A DNA stretch of 64,000 nucleotides from positions 668,398 through 732,397 of the forward strand of contig QANY01000156.1 in assembly GCA_003255025.1 (NCBI GenBank), read 5' to 3'. Of the stretch, positions 46,213-57,517 are shown one piece after another; within the stretch, counting starts at the first letter, position 1, and each line of letters starts with the position of its first letter. The position numbers and the translations under genes are program-made. This DNA is from Datisca glomerata. Its lineage: Eukaryota; Streptophyta; Magnoliopsida; Cucurbitales; Datiscaceae. Under the pieces are notes generated by a model that made no database searches, was not told the DNA's origin, and saw nothing but the letters and a program-made list of their open reading frames with translations.

Positions 46213-46766
46213 CACACCCATGATAGAAGTCATGCTTGGTGATATGCACAGGCTTTCATGCCTCTACTTGAGAACACCGATGATATACACCATGCTTGGT
46301 GAGATGCACCAGGTTTCATGCCTCTACTTGACAACACCCATGATAGACGTCATGCTTGGTGAGATGCATAGGCTATCACACCTCTACTTGAGAACACCAA
46401 TGATAGACGTCATGCTAGGTGAGATGCATAAGCTTTCACACCTCTACTTGAAAACACCCATGATAGAGATAATGCTTGGTGAGATGCATAGGCTTTCACG
46501 CTTCTACTTGAGAACACCCATGCCAGATATCATGCTTAGTGAGATGCACAAGATTTCACACATCTACTTGAGAACAACCATGATTGACGTCATGCTTGGT
46601 GAGCTGCACATAATTTCATGTCTCTACTTGAGAACACCCATGATAGACATCATTCTTCGTGCGATGCATAGGCTTTCACGCCTCTACTTGAGAACACCTA
46701 TGATAGACGTCATGCTTGTTGAGACGCGTAGGCTTTCACGTTTCTACTTAAAAAACACACATGATA
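46213..46766 (+). repeat. 60-bp tandem repeat array, block 1
   Basis: Nine units at exactly 60-bp spacing (46214, 46274, 46334 ... 46694) plus a partial. Unit: ACACCCATGATAGACGTCAT, then GCTTGGTGAGATGCATAGG, then CTTTCACGCCTCTACTTGAGA. Because 60 is divisible by three, one frame stays open and would give a 20-residue repeat (MIDVMLGEMHRLSHLYLRTP). This is taken as a by-product, not a protein. Confidence 0.9.
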
Positions 46767-47214
46767 GGCATCATACTTACCATTAAAAGCACTCATGATG
46801 TGTCATTCAGATCCACATGTTTGATGTATCACCTACACTCGCGTGTCGCCTCATAAAGCCTAGCCTCTCCACGATGGAACCCACACGCCCCATAGACACA
46901 CGTAGTGTCACGGGTGGGACTTTCATGACTCTACGCGGAATGCTCACTAGGGAAGTTGGCGAACACACTTCAACACCCCTCATTAGAGGCGCTTTAACAC
47001 TCCATAGTGAAGGCAGTTCAGCACTCCTTAGCGGAGCCACTTCAGCACCCCTCAACGACGACACTCAATGCACCCCTCATCAGAGGCATGTTTAATTGAG
47101 GCATGTCCAATGATGGCAAATTCTGATGTTCAATGGACACATCGAATGGAGGCGTGTTCAATGGAGGCAAAGTTTGATGTTCAGTGGAGGCAGATTCAAT
47201 GGAGGCCCGTCCAA
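46767..47214 (+). other. Spacer between array blocks
   Basis: First part (46790-46935: GATGTGTCATTCAGATCCAC, GTTTGATGTATCACCT, CATAGACACACGTAGTGTC) is repeated at 48430-48570 after block 2. Second part (46970-47214) has its own short repeats around CAGCACCCCTCA and CAATGGAGGC. No gene. Confidence 0.7.
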
Positions 47215-48390
47215 TGATGAGATGTACAGGCGTTCACACCTATTCTTGAAAGCATCCATGATAGGCGTCATGTTTGGTGAGATGCATAGGCTTTCACGCC
47301 ACTACTTGAGAACACCAATGATAGACGTCATGTTTGGTGAGATGTAGAGGCTTTCACACCTCTATTTGAGAATATCCATGATAGACGATATGCTTGGTGG
47401 GATGCACAGGCTTTCACACCTCTACTTGAGAACACCCATGATAGATGTCATGGTTGGTGAGATGCACATGCTTTCACGCCTTTATTTGACAACACCAATG
47501 ATAGACGTCATGCTTGGTGAAATGCATACGATTTCGTGCCTCTACTTGACAACACTCATTATAGACATCATGCTTAGTAAGATGTATAGGTTTTCACGCC
47601 TCTTCTTGAGAACACCCATGATAGGCATCATGCTTGGTGAGATGTATAGACTTTCACGTCTCTATTAGAGAGAACCTATGATAGAAATCATTGTTGGTGA
47701 GATGCATATGCTTTCACGCTTCTATTTGAGAACACCCATGATAGGCGTCAAGATTGGTGAGATGCATAAGCTTTAACACCTCTACTTGAGAACAACTATG
47801 ATAGACATCATGCTCGGTGAGATGCATATGCTTTCACTCTATTTGAGAACATCCATGATAGACATTATGCTTGGTGAGATGCACAGGCTTTCACGCCTCT
47901 ACTTGAGAACATCCATGATAGACGTCATGCTTGGTAAGATGCATATGATTTCATGCATCTACTTGAGAACACCCATGATGAACATCATGCTTAGTGAGTT
48001 GCAAAGACTTTCAAACCTCTACTAGAGAACACTCATGATAGACATCATGCTTGGTGAAATGTATAGATTTTAACACATATACTTGAGAAGACTCATGTTA
48101 GACATCATGCTTGGTGAGATGCATTGGATTTCACATCTCTATTTTAGAACACCCATGGTAGACATCATGCTTGATGAGATGTATAGGCTTTCACGCTTCT
48201 ATTTGAGAACACCTATGATAGACGTCATACTTGGTGAGATGCATAGGTTTTGATGCCTCTATTTAAAAACACCCATGATAGATATCATGCTTGGTGTGAT
48301 GCATAGGCTTTCACACCTCTACTTGGGAACACCCATATTAGAAGTCATGCTTGGTGAGATGCGTAGGCTTTCACGTTCCTACTTAAAAAA
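47215..48390 (+). repeat. 60-bp tandem repeat array, block 2
   Basis: About 19-20 units of the same 60-bp repeat as block 1, with point differences and one 4-bp loss near 47835. Ends with the same transition (TTTCACG, TTCCTACTTAAAAAACAC) as block 1, followed by the shared spacer. The array plus spacer thus forms a larger duplicated module within element C. Confidence 0.9.
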
Positions 48391-49116
48391 CACAATTGGT
48401 AGACATCATGCTTATCCATAAGAACACTCATGATGTGTCACTCAGATCCACGTGTTTGATGTATCACCTGGACTTGCGTGTCAACTCATTGAGCCTGACC
48501 TTCCCATGATTGAATCCACACACCCCCTAGACACACAAAGTGTCGCATGTGGTACTTTCACGCCTCTACGTAATTTGTTATCGTTTAGCCCGACTTCAGT
48601 AGCGGTCTAGCCCTTGACTAGACCTCAATGGCGGCACTCACTCGCTACTCTAGTTGCGACACTCACCCGCAACTGGACTTCAACCCTAATCGACTGCCAT
48701 TAAGCCCCTCCATCCCATGCCGCCACTACACTCCCCCACAAGCAAGCTCTGATGCTCGACCAAGCTCGCTTGTGGGGGACAGGCCCCCCTTGATTTCTCT
48801 TTTAAAAGGGGGGAGAAGGAAGAGGGGCCTCCCCACATTCCAAAATTTGATTTTTTTTAAATTTGACCCCCATGAAGTTCATTTTTGAAATTTGACCCCT
48901 ATGAAATTCGTCTAGTTTCATCAAACCTAAAGACAAAGAGATTCCTAAATCACATAAAGAAGGCATATTAAGCATAACATATCGATGCATCCCACATACA
49001 TCATGTAATAGAGGCGATCAAACGACCGATGACTTGATGATACGATCGATTGTTACATTGAAGAAATTATTTACAAGCTCGATTACTCTGCTTCGTGCAT
49101 GCACATGGGACAAAAT
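48391..49116 (+). other. Element C region before its 3' LTR
   Basis: Non-coding: second spacer copy (48430-48570), a TAGCC(C)-rich stretch (48590-48660) and strong inverted repeats (48732-48779 and 48784-48815). Just before the LTR it reads ACATGGGACAAAA, a weak polypurine tract. Confidence 0.5.
48732..48779. other. Strong hairpin (17-bp stem)
   Basis: TCCCCCACAAGCAAGCT (48732-48748) pairs with AGCTCGCTTGTGGGGGA (48763-48779) with one mismatch and a 14-nt loop. Confidence 0.8.
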
Positions 49117-49862
49117 GTACATGAGGTTTGACGACCTCAACGTTAACTCCCCGTGAAGTGTAAATTTTCAGGTGTATCGCGAGTATCTCCCCCAAGGATG
49201 CACTAGGAGTGTCGTAGAGGAGATGCATCATGAAGTGTCACCGCTGAGGTGCACCATGGAGTGCCGCCGTTAAGGTGCACCCCATGGGATGTTGCGGTGC
49301 ACCCTATGGGGTGCCGGAACTAAGGTTCACCCCGTAGGGTGCGGGTGCCGCCACTAAGGTGCACCCCATGGGTGCCACCATGGAGGTAGCACCTATGGGT
49401 ACCGCTAATGAGGTAGAATTCATGGGTGCCATGCCTAAGGTACCCATGGGGTGTGTCCCCAAGGTGATACCATGTGGTAACGCAGTACCATGAGGTGTTA
49501 CCCCTCATTCAATGAGAGGTCTCTTTGAGAAGAGGCTTTGGGTGTATACCGTAATTTAGCCCCATCTGTTAGGCGTATTTCTCCTAGATCATGGTCACTC
49601 CACAAAGACCCACGTGGTGTCATCCAATTGGTACACGTAAGATCCTCTTCTTGTCCACCTTAGTGTGATTAATTAGTTGAGGTGGCGCGCTTGGATAAGT
49701 GAGCTTGTAACTAATCAATGATTTAGTTGCAATGGTCCCTCCTTCTTTTTATCACCTATAAAAGGAGGGCATCTCCTTCATTTGGGAGGAGGAGAAAACA
49801 TTTTGTCACCACCCTTGAGTGTTTGAAGTGCTACCCCTTCACCTCCCTTCATCCTCTCCCTC
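49117..49862 (+). repeat. 3' LTR of element C, 3'-truncated
   Basis: Parallel to the LTR at 39297: TGTACATGAGG start, GGTGCACC-type minisatellite (shorter, about 49230-49500), GTGATTAATTAGTTGAGGTGG, CCTATAAAAGGAGGGC TATA region (49755-49770), CACCACCCTTGAGTG. Similarity ends at CCTCTCCCTCG, about 100-150 bp short of the LTR end. Confidence 0.65.
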
Positions 49863-50850
49863 GTTCTGATTCTTTTTTCTTTATATGTTATTATCAACTT
49901 CTGTTTTATTCTTGGATCAGCTTAAGATCTATCTTCCATTGATGCAATTATAACCAAAATTATTGTCTGCAAAAGTTTTCTAAATCATAAATTCTCCAAG
50001 TCGCTGTTATTCCTCGAGTTTAAGCTCATTTATGAAGGAATTTATGATTTTGATATTTCCAATTCCCAAATTCATAAAGCATAAGGCACACTTAGCTATT
50101 GCTTAAATCTAATTTAAAGTTATTTCTTCCTCCTCAAATGAAGTCTTTCTTAGGTCTAGTACGTTTGCTTTGATATATAGGGTTCTCATTTCCCATTCCA
50201 ACATGTTTATATTGTTTAAAGAACAAACTTCTAGGAGAAGAAAAGGATGTCACCAAGGTTGCAGTCCACGGGTTCATCGATTGAGGATGGCCAAAAGCTA
50301 AAACCATGTTGGGATAGATTTACATTGGGTAAGTGAGCTCTAAAACTTAAAAAAAGAAATAAGGGTTGCCTTTTGTATTTACTATTTTAATTTATGTGAT
50401 CATACTTTACATTATTTCAATCTATTGCTTGGCTAGCTGACGATGGCCAATAGTTAGAGGTGTATCTCACTATTTCGGTAATCGAGGTCCTGAATACCAT
50501 GTTTCACATGTATCCAATCCAACTTATCTACATAATTTGTTATCGTTTAGATTACCGTATATAATACAAAAATATTTGGATGCCTATCTTTTTTTATCAT
50601 TTTCAAGAGTATGCTCTCTAGACAAAGATCAGTTCATAACTATTTATTTATCCAAATGATATTGCAATTGATGATGTAGGTTCAGTTTAGAGCTGTAGTA
50701 TTATCATTGGTGTTGATACTTGGGAGAAATTAGTATGAAAATATATGATAAACCGACTAATTAAAATACCTGCTAAAAATATATGATTTTTTTAAAATAT
50801 GGTAACAATACTGGCGTGTTTGTAAAACTGTCAGTATATATAAAAATATA
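49863..50850. other. Mostly no gene; one small exon-like frame
   Basis: AT-rich. At 50247-50328 an ATG opens MSPRLQSTGSSIEDGQKLKP and CWDRFTLG, followed by a GTAAGT donor. It looks like a first coding exon, but I recognise neither the protein nor a second exon. Confidence 0.3.
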
Positions 50851-51114
50851 TGATCAATTATAGAAAGAAAGGCATGTAGATATTACGACAGTTTTGAGTA
50901 ACCGTTAAAATAGGTGGTCTATGGTGACGATTTCTTAAACGTCGCGATAGATAAATTTTTAGCGATGTTCCTCCATCAGTTGCAAAAACCATCGTAATAG
51001 TTTTCATGACGGCGACATTCCCGACGGTTTATAAATTGTTGTCATAGTTATCATACCGGTTGAAAACAGTCGCAAAAGAAAAAAATGTCACGATAAAACT
51101 GTATTCTTGTAGTG
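50851..51114. mobile_element. CACTA-type transposon end
   Basis: Ends TTCTTGTAGTG (51104-51114), the inverse of the CACTACAAGAA terminus, preceded by many short GACGGTT/CGACGGT/GTCGC-type motifs in both orientations (50885-51075), as in CACTA subterminal regions. The other end was not found. Confidence 0.45.
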
Positions 51115-51440
51115 TCAAAGAGGAGAAGTGGAACCCACAAGCATTAACCCTGTCAGATTTACAACAAATAATAGGCCCATCATTTAGTTTAACCATTGCG
51201 AAAGATAAAACAAATGTCTCTCTAGAACTGTTTTCTTGTAGTGTCAAAGCGGAGAAGTAGAACCTACATGCACTACCCCTGTCAGATTTGCAATAAATAA
51301 TAGCCCTGTCATTTAGGGGGCTTTACTTATTCAAAGCTAGAAGTTGAACCCGCAAGCACTAACGTTGCACATAGGTAGCCTTGCTCTAAAAGGAACTCTA
51401 CATATCATCATACCATCACTTTAAATTTGTCCATCCGCCA
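51115..51440. repeat. 129-bp tandem duplication carrying a second CACTA terminus
   Basis: TCAAAGAGGAGAAGTGGAAC (51115) and TCAAAGCGGAGAAGTAGAAC (51244) start two copies 129 bp apart. Each copy directly follows a CTTGTAGTG terminus (51114 and 51243). A third, weaker copy starts near 51330 (CAAAGCTAGAAGTTGAAC). Confidence 0.6.
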
Positions 51441-51973
51441 TCATACTCACTGAGGTAGCAAAAACCTCAATAAAATCTTAACAATACTAAAAATTGTTAA
51501 ATCGTGCACGATTTTCAACAATCGATCTTCCAAAACCTGTTCAATCCTGAGATTACCAGGATTGAGGCAATAATTTCATTGATTCGCAAGATTACCAAAA
51601 ATTGAAAATAAAAGGAGAATGATTTTCTCATTAAAATATCAAAACTGTCTAAACAACCAAATAAGATGAATTTATACCGCTCTAAAAAACCCTAAAAATT
51701 AAAAGAGATAGAAATTAGAAAAAAATCCCAAAATTACCACCGAAGTAACTTCCGAGCCTCTGAAAGTGTTTAAAATAATATTTTTAGACCCGAAACTTAG
51801 CTGTGACAGGTAAACCCATCAAAAGTTATACCATCTAGAAATTGACCTACGCGTGCCACGATCCATTTGTTCTAGAAATACTAAAGTTGTATCGTTTGCA
51901 TCACTCATCCTACATATGTTCTTCTATTAGATGTTCTATATATATGTATGTATTTTCAAAGTATTGAACAACT
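51441..51973. other. No gene recognised upstream of element B
   Basis: AT-rich unassigned DNA. The family LTR expected just before the primer site is absent. Confidence 0.4.
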
Positions 51974-51990
51974 TGGCGGCTCCGCTAGGG
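51974..51990 (+). other. Primer binding site of element B
   Basis: TGGCGGCTCCGCTAGGG, followed by AACAAATGGTCTAACC as in element A. Two or three bases differ from the element A site. Confidence 0.65.
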
Positions 51991-52635
51991 AGAAACAAAT
52001 GGTCTAACCATCTTTAGATAAATAGAGAGTCAAACCAAAATTTCATCATATGCTATCCTTTTGTATGGTTCTTTGTTTGTTTATTTGATTCATTATTTTT
52101 TTTCTAATTCGTGACTGTAGTTGTACATAAATTTTTCTTTTGTTTTACGAAGTATATTTCTTTACATAATTTCTACTTTCACACATATACACTAGCCCTA
52201 TACCTGGGCTTTCCCTTTAGGATTAGCGAGAATGAGTAGTGGAATGCCTTCGTGGAACTACGGTTCCCGTGCAGGCTCACGAAAGTTCTCACTCAGATTG
52301 AACCTTTCGGGATATCTTTTGGGGCCCCTGTTACTTTGTTGGGATAATAGTGAGGACAACCTGAGAGCCTATTAAGAGATTTGAGAGCCCAACCACACAT
52401 GCATTTTGTTTTTAAAGCCTACCACATGACCAATGTTTGATAGAAATAGAGATTTTGCTTAACTATGATATCTGATTAATTTTGTTCATGTATATATGTC
52501 ATACGCTATTTAAACATTTCTTTTATTTCCCTTTGTTTCACTTCTGACTTCGTCTTTCCTTTTTTTGCATACATGCATCATGTTGCGTAATAGGGATTGT
52601 AGAGAAGTATTCAATTCATTCATATTGTAGAGACC
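51991..52635 (+). other. 5' leader of element B
   Basis: Aligns with 7655-8288 of element A. Non-coding. Confidence 0.6.
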
Positions 52636-54686
52636 ATGACCTCTACTTCGAGTGTGATAGAAGATCAAGTTACAGTAGCCCAATGGTCAGAGGAAATGCA
52701 GAAATGAAATAGAGATTGTTTGGAAAAAGAGAATGTCGTTCTTCTACCACCAGTCACTAAGATAGAGTTCTTACACACTAACGTGGAGAGATTGAAGAAG
52801 ATATGGGAGGATTTTTCACCGGAGCAGAAAAATTTATTTGTTGGTAAATATGGTCACATCGCTTATCTTCTGTATATTACAGTCAATGCTCCCATACTTA
52901 ACGCTTTAATGCATTTCTGAGACCCTCTGTACAGATGTTTCACCTTTGGAAAAATTGATCATACTCCTACAATTGAAGAATATCAAGCCCTACTGAACGT
53001 CCCGCTGCAAAGCACGGATAAAGTTTATAATTACGATAAAAGGCTCACATTGAAGAGAGCTTTATCCAATCACTTGGGTACTTTCCATGCATCTGAGATT
53101 GAGAAAATGTTGAAAGTTAAAGGAGGGAATGAGTGTGTGCCGCTCGATTACCTCTTAGACCTCGCCCAAAATGGCTTAAAGGAAGATAAGAGTATGGCTC
53201 TATATGCTCTGTGTATATATGGCACCGTGTTGTTTTAAAAAAATTCAAGGTTATGTGGATGATAAAGTGATAAAAATGTTCCTACAAGTTGAATATGGTG
53301 TTAACCCTGTTATCTCAATTCTAGTTGAGACTTTTCATTCCTTAAATCACATACGAGCACTTGGAAAAGGGAAGTTCATCGGCTTTCCATCTCTTTTGTG
53401 TATTTGGATTCTTAGCCATCTAAGATGTTCACCAGATTTCAAATGTCCTCAAGTTAAGTTTTCAAGTCCATGGATGAAGACGAGAATCCCTGTTGTAGAA
53501 TTTAGAATAGCCAAATGGAATCCGCAATTTCCCACAAAAGGGATGTGGCTCTCACACCTATCAAAGTTGAAAGATGAGGATGTTATCTGGAAATCCCAAT
53601 GGATGTCGTTGACATCGATGATCTATAAATGTGGTGACTATCAATGGATCCCGCTCCCAGGACCATGGGGTTGTACTAGTTATGCTCCGCTAATGGTGCT
53701 CCGTCAACTATACATGAGACAGTTTGTCCCTTCTACGCATGCATTAAAAGACATTGAGATCAGTTATGATTCTCAAGATATTGAACAAAAATTGCAGCAG
53801 CTAATTGGAGCTTGGAAAATAACGAGAAGAGTGCGAAATGAGAAGAATCACACGAATTGCACAAAGGTGTATGAAACGTGGCTTGAGAGCAGAGGCAAAG
53901 TAACTATTGCCTTACCAGTTGAGGATTTACAATCACACAAGTTACCAGAAGCTTATCAGGAGATTGTTAAAAATGAGGAGCGGGATGAGTTATATGAGGA
54001 GCGTCAAAAGAATTTAGCTCTCTTGAAATGAGAAGAATCACACGAATTGCATAGAGGAGTATGAAACGTGGCTTGAGAGCAGGTAAAGTAACTATTGCCA
54101 TACCAGTTGAGGATTTACAATCACACAAGTTACCAGAAGCTTATAAGGATATTGTTAAAAATGAGGACATGATGAGTTATATGAGGAGCGTCAAAAGAAT
54201 TTTCTAGTGGTAATCTATGAATAAGAGGATCGAATCATGAAGCTACAAAGGAAAAATAAGCTTGTACAAGAGGTTTTAGAAGAGGTTAAAGAGGTTGTCG
54301 ATAAGAAGAATGCGTACATCAGTGAGTTAGAAAAACAATATGACTCGTTACGACGAATCACTGATAATTTACAAGTTGATTTAGTAAATCAAAAAGTTAG
54401 GAAGACTGAGTCACCAAATGATAGTTAAGAATTATTGAAAGTCATTGCAAGCCTTGAGCACCAAGTTAGAGCGTATCAGAACGTGGGAGAGAAATTGGTA
54501 AGAAATAATGATGCTAATGTCGACGCACTGAGATATGATTACCAATTACTGCAACAAGAGCACAACTTGATTCGACAACGATCAGGGCAGGCTATAGAAT
54601 GGCTTAAAAGCGTGGCTGTGAGAGCGAGCAACTTGGCAGAACAAGCATCATTTTTGAAAAAGAACTGTTTTGCCCATCCGTCCTAA
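52636..54686 (+). pseudogene. Element B ORF1: DUF7745/plant-mobile-domain-like plus coiled coil
   Basis: Better preserved than in element A. ATG at 52636, TGA at 52705, then a long readable domain: VERLKKIWEDFSPEQKNLFV, GHIAYLLYI, LYRCFTFGKID, IEEYQALLNVPLQ, PLDYLLDLAQNG, ALCIYGTVLF (frameshift near 53238), then one open stretch 53204-54031 with NHIRALGKGKFIG, LCIWILSHLRC, MSLTSMIYKCGDYQW, GPWGCTSYAPLMVLRQLYM, IEQKLQQLIGAWK. After LALLK a second, variant copy of about 180 bp (from GAGAAGAATCACACGAATTG, 54030) repeats part of the C-terminal region. The middle of the coiled coil is missing; the rest (54237-54684) is a Lys/Glu heptad region. Function unknown. Confidence 0.75.
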
Positions 54687-54886
54687 TGGGGAGAACTTGT
54701 CTAAGTTCTTAGAAGAAATCAACAAAAATTTGGGTCATTTTGGTCATTTTGTATAAACTCATATTGCAGAGTAGTGTAGTTTGACTTCTACATACTCAAA
54801 TGTAGTGGATGGCTCTACCATTTCGAATGAAATTGAGTACTTTTGGACTTTCACTTTCAGCAATATCATTTCAGTCATATTAAAAA
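54687..54886 (+). other. ORF1 3' spacer and deletion junction
   Basis: Aligns with 10360-10538 of element A up to GCAATATCATTTC, then jumps to the sequence found at 17349 of element A (AGTCATATTAAAAAATGAAGG). The join lies at 54871-54872 with a 2-base overlap (TC). Gag, protease, RT and the first RNase H are thereby removed. Confidence 0.8.
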
Positions 54887-55310
54887 ATGAAGGAGAATTT
54901 ATGGATCCAGAATACAATGTTATTTGATGGCGCGTCTAATGATGTAGGACATGGAATTGGGGCAATCCTCATATCTCCCGAGGGAAAGTTGATCCCATTC
55001 ACGGCAAAACTATGCTTTGACTGCACAAACAATATGGCAGAATATGAGACATGTTCAATGGGAATTCAAGCAGCTTATGATATGAAGATTAGGAAGCTTC
55101 GAGTGTACGGAGATTCGTTATTGGTGATATGACCACTAAACGGGGAATGAGAAGCTAGAGACTCCAAGCTGGTACCTTACAACAAACATGTAACTAAGCT
55201 AAGCCGAACTTTTGAAGTGATCTCATTTGACCATATATCCAGAGAGAATAATCAAATTACAGATGCACTGGTAACTCTAGCATCCATGTTCACCGCAGAC
55301 TTTAAGGAAG
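54887..55310 (+). pseudogene. Element B second (archaeal-type) RNase H
   Basis: LFDGASNDVGHGIGAILISP, FDCTNNMAEYETCSMGIQAA, LRVYGDSLLVI with the Asp that is altered in element A, then after a stop (about 55130) FDHISRENNQITDALVTLAS. The catalytic Asp-Glu-Asp-Asp positions all look present. The ATG at 54887 arises from the deletion join and is not a natural start. Confidence 0.75.
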
Positions 55311-56636
55311 AAGTGGAACCCATAAAAATTGAGAAGCGAGATTTTCCTACTCACTGTATGAGTATTGAAGAAGAGCCAGATACAAGACCGTGGTATTACC
55401 ACATCAAGCAGTATATAGAGAATGGAGAATATCCATCCAAAGCTTCTGAGAATGATAAACGCACTATTATAAGATTGTCCATGGGTTTCTTCTTGAATGG
55501 TGAAATACTCTACAAAAAAAACCATGATATGATGCTCTTAAGATGTGTTGATGCAAGAGAAGCGAATCAAATCATAGAGGAAGTTCACGAAGAAAATTGT
55601 AGAGTTCATGCTAATGGACATATGATGGCCAAACAAATCTTGAGAGCATGATATTATTGGTTAACTCTAGAATCTGACTGCATCAAGTACGCTAAGAAAT
55701 GTCATAAATGTCAAATTTATGCGAATAACATTCACGTACCCGCATCCCCTTTACATGTAATGGCCGCGTCTTGGCTGTTCACTATGTGGGGCATAGACGT
55801 CATTGGTCCCATCACACCTAAAGCCTCTAACGGGCATTGTTTCATTTTGGTCTCTATACATTATTTTACGAAATGGGTGGAGGCAAGTTCTTATCCGAGT
55901 GTAACCAGAAGTGAGGTTGTTAAGTTTATTAAAAAGGAGATAATTTGTCAATATGGTCTACCTGGAAGGATCATCACAGATAATGAGACAAATTTAAATA
56001 ACAAGATGATAAAAGAATTATGTGAGCAATTCAAAATTAAGCATCATAATTCATCTCCTTATCGTCCGAAAATGAACGGAGCAGTGGAAGCAGCCAATAA
56101 GAACATAAAAAGGATCATAGAGAAGATGAAGGAGGTTTATAAGGATTGGCATGAGATGCTCCCCTTTTCACTACATGGGTACCACACATAAGTCCGAACA
56201 TCAACTGGGGCAACGCCATTCTCTTTGGTATATGGCATGGAAGCGATCCTTCCAATTGAGGTGGAAATTCCCTCCCTTAGAGTCTTAATGGAGGAAAAAT
56301 TACAAGAAGCAGAGTGAGTACAAACATGATATGAGCAATTGAATTTCATCCAGGAAAAAAGATTGACTGCATTATGTAGAGGGCAATTATATCAAAGAAA
56401 AATGATGCACGCATATGACAAAAAATTGCGTCCCCGATGTTTCCGAGAAGGAGACTGGTGTTAAAAAAGATACTCCATATCAAAATGATCACCGAGGGAA
56501 GTGGACCCCAAATTTTGAAGGACCTTTCATTGTCAAGAAGGCTTTCTCGGGAGGAGCTCTCATGCTAACAAACATGGATGGAGATGATTTACCGCAGATG
56601 GTTAATTCTGATACAGTCAAGAAGTACTTTATTTGA
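55311..56636 (+). pseudogene. Element B integrase
   Basis: HHCC finger (HEENCRVHANGH, CIKYAKKCHKC near 55680-55710), catalytic Asp at 55796 (GIDVIGP), Asp at 55979 (ITDNET), Glu at 56087 (AVEAANKN): D-60-D-35-E intact. C-terminal part: [63 protein letters not shown]. Stops after LRA (55649) and HT (56189), plus shifts near 56320 and 56455, break it. Less damaged than element A but not intact. Confidence 0.85.
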
Positions 56637-57517
56637 TCGCTCTAAGTATGGGAAAAATGAAGTTAGGCAAAAATAAATGTTTAAAAAAAGGTTGTCTCGA
56701 ATACTGGAGAAATTCTTCATCCAATTTTTTTTCAATTCATCGTTTGTAAACATTGTTCATCATCAATGAATAGCCTTTTTTTCTTTCTCAATTGACAAAT
56801 ACATATACTTCATCTTCTCCTTATTTCCATTATTTCTTATTTCTCTCAATTCTAAGATATCATCAATTACTCTTGAAATAACTCAAAAGCATAAACTTGG
56901 GTAGGTGAAAGCTAATGAAAAAAGAAAAAAAGAAAAGAATAGGAACTAAGAAAGGCGGTCTGAGTACGAGGGGGAATCTGAAAAGTCATCAAAGGAAAGT
57001 TGGTATGCACATAACGAAGGCTAAAGCATGATTGGAGGATTGCAATTAAAGTACAGAAAATAAGCAAAATGGGGAGAAATTATCCACTTTTTCTTCATCA
57101 TCGACGTGAACCCGAATATTGGGGCACAAACCAATGAATAAGGATGCATCATTTTCTTGAAAATATGCTCGATACTTCATTGTGAGTCCATGACCTTAGG
57201 CCAAGTGATTTATTTGAAAGGTGAAGGATATGGCGACATTAGTCAACTTTAAAAAAAATCATCAAATAATCACAAATGTTTTCAATCATGCATAACACTC
57301 ATGCACTCAAAATCACTACTTTGCATTTATATTCAATAATTATAATGCATAGACATACATCATATTGATCTGTTTTGATGCTGGTCAAGTGCATGAATCA
57401 TTTAAAGATATTCTTTCAAAATCCATACATGACTATCCAACATTTAGAGCATGCATTAGTCTTGCTCTTGCACCATGTGAAACTTGTAAATAACAGATCA
57501 AATATCATTTCAACATC
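56637..57517 (+). other. 3' untranslated region of element B, unique part
   Basis: Parallel to 19131-19997. Non-coding. Confidence 0.6.

Noticed and set aside
46220..48025. Long frames encoding a 20-residue repeat (MIDVMLGEMHRL type)
   Set aside because: They follow from a 60-bp DNA repeat without a stop in one frame. There is no start context, signal or domain, and units mutate without regard to codons.
46213..48390. Possible CRISPR array
   Set aside because: Whole 60-bp units repeat without unique spacers, in a plant genome. It is a tandem repeat.
51930..51970. Inverted LTR start before the element B primer site
   Set aside because: A resemblance over about 20 bases to the reverse complement of the LTR start does not extend further. 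It could be chance in AT-rich DNA.
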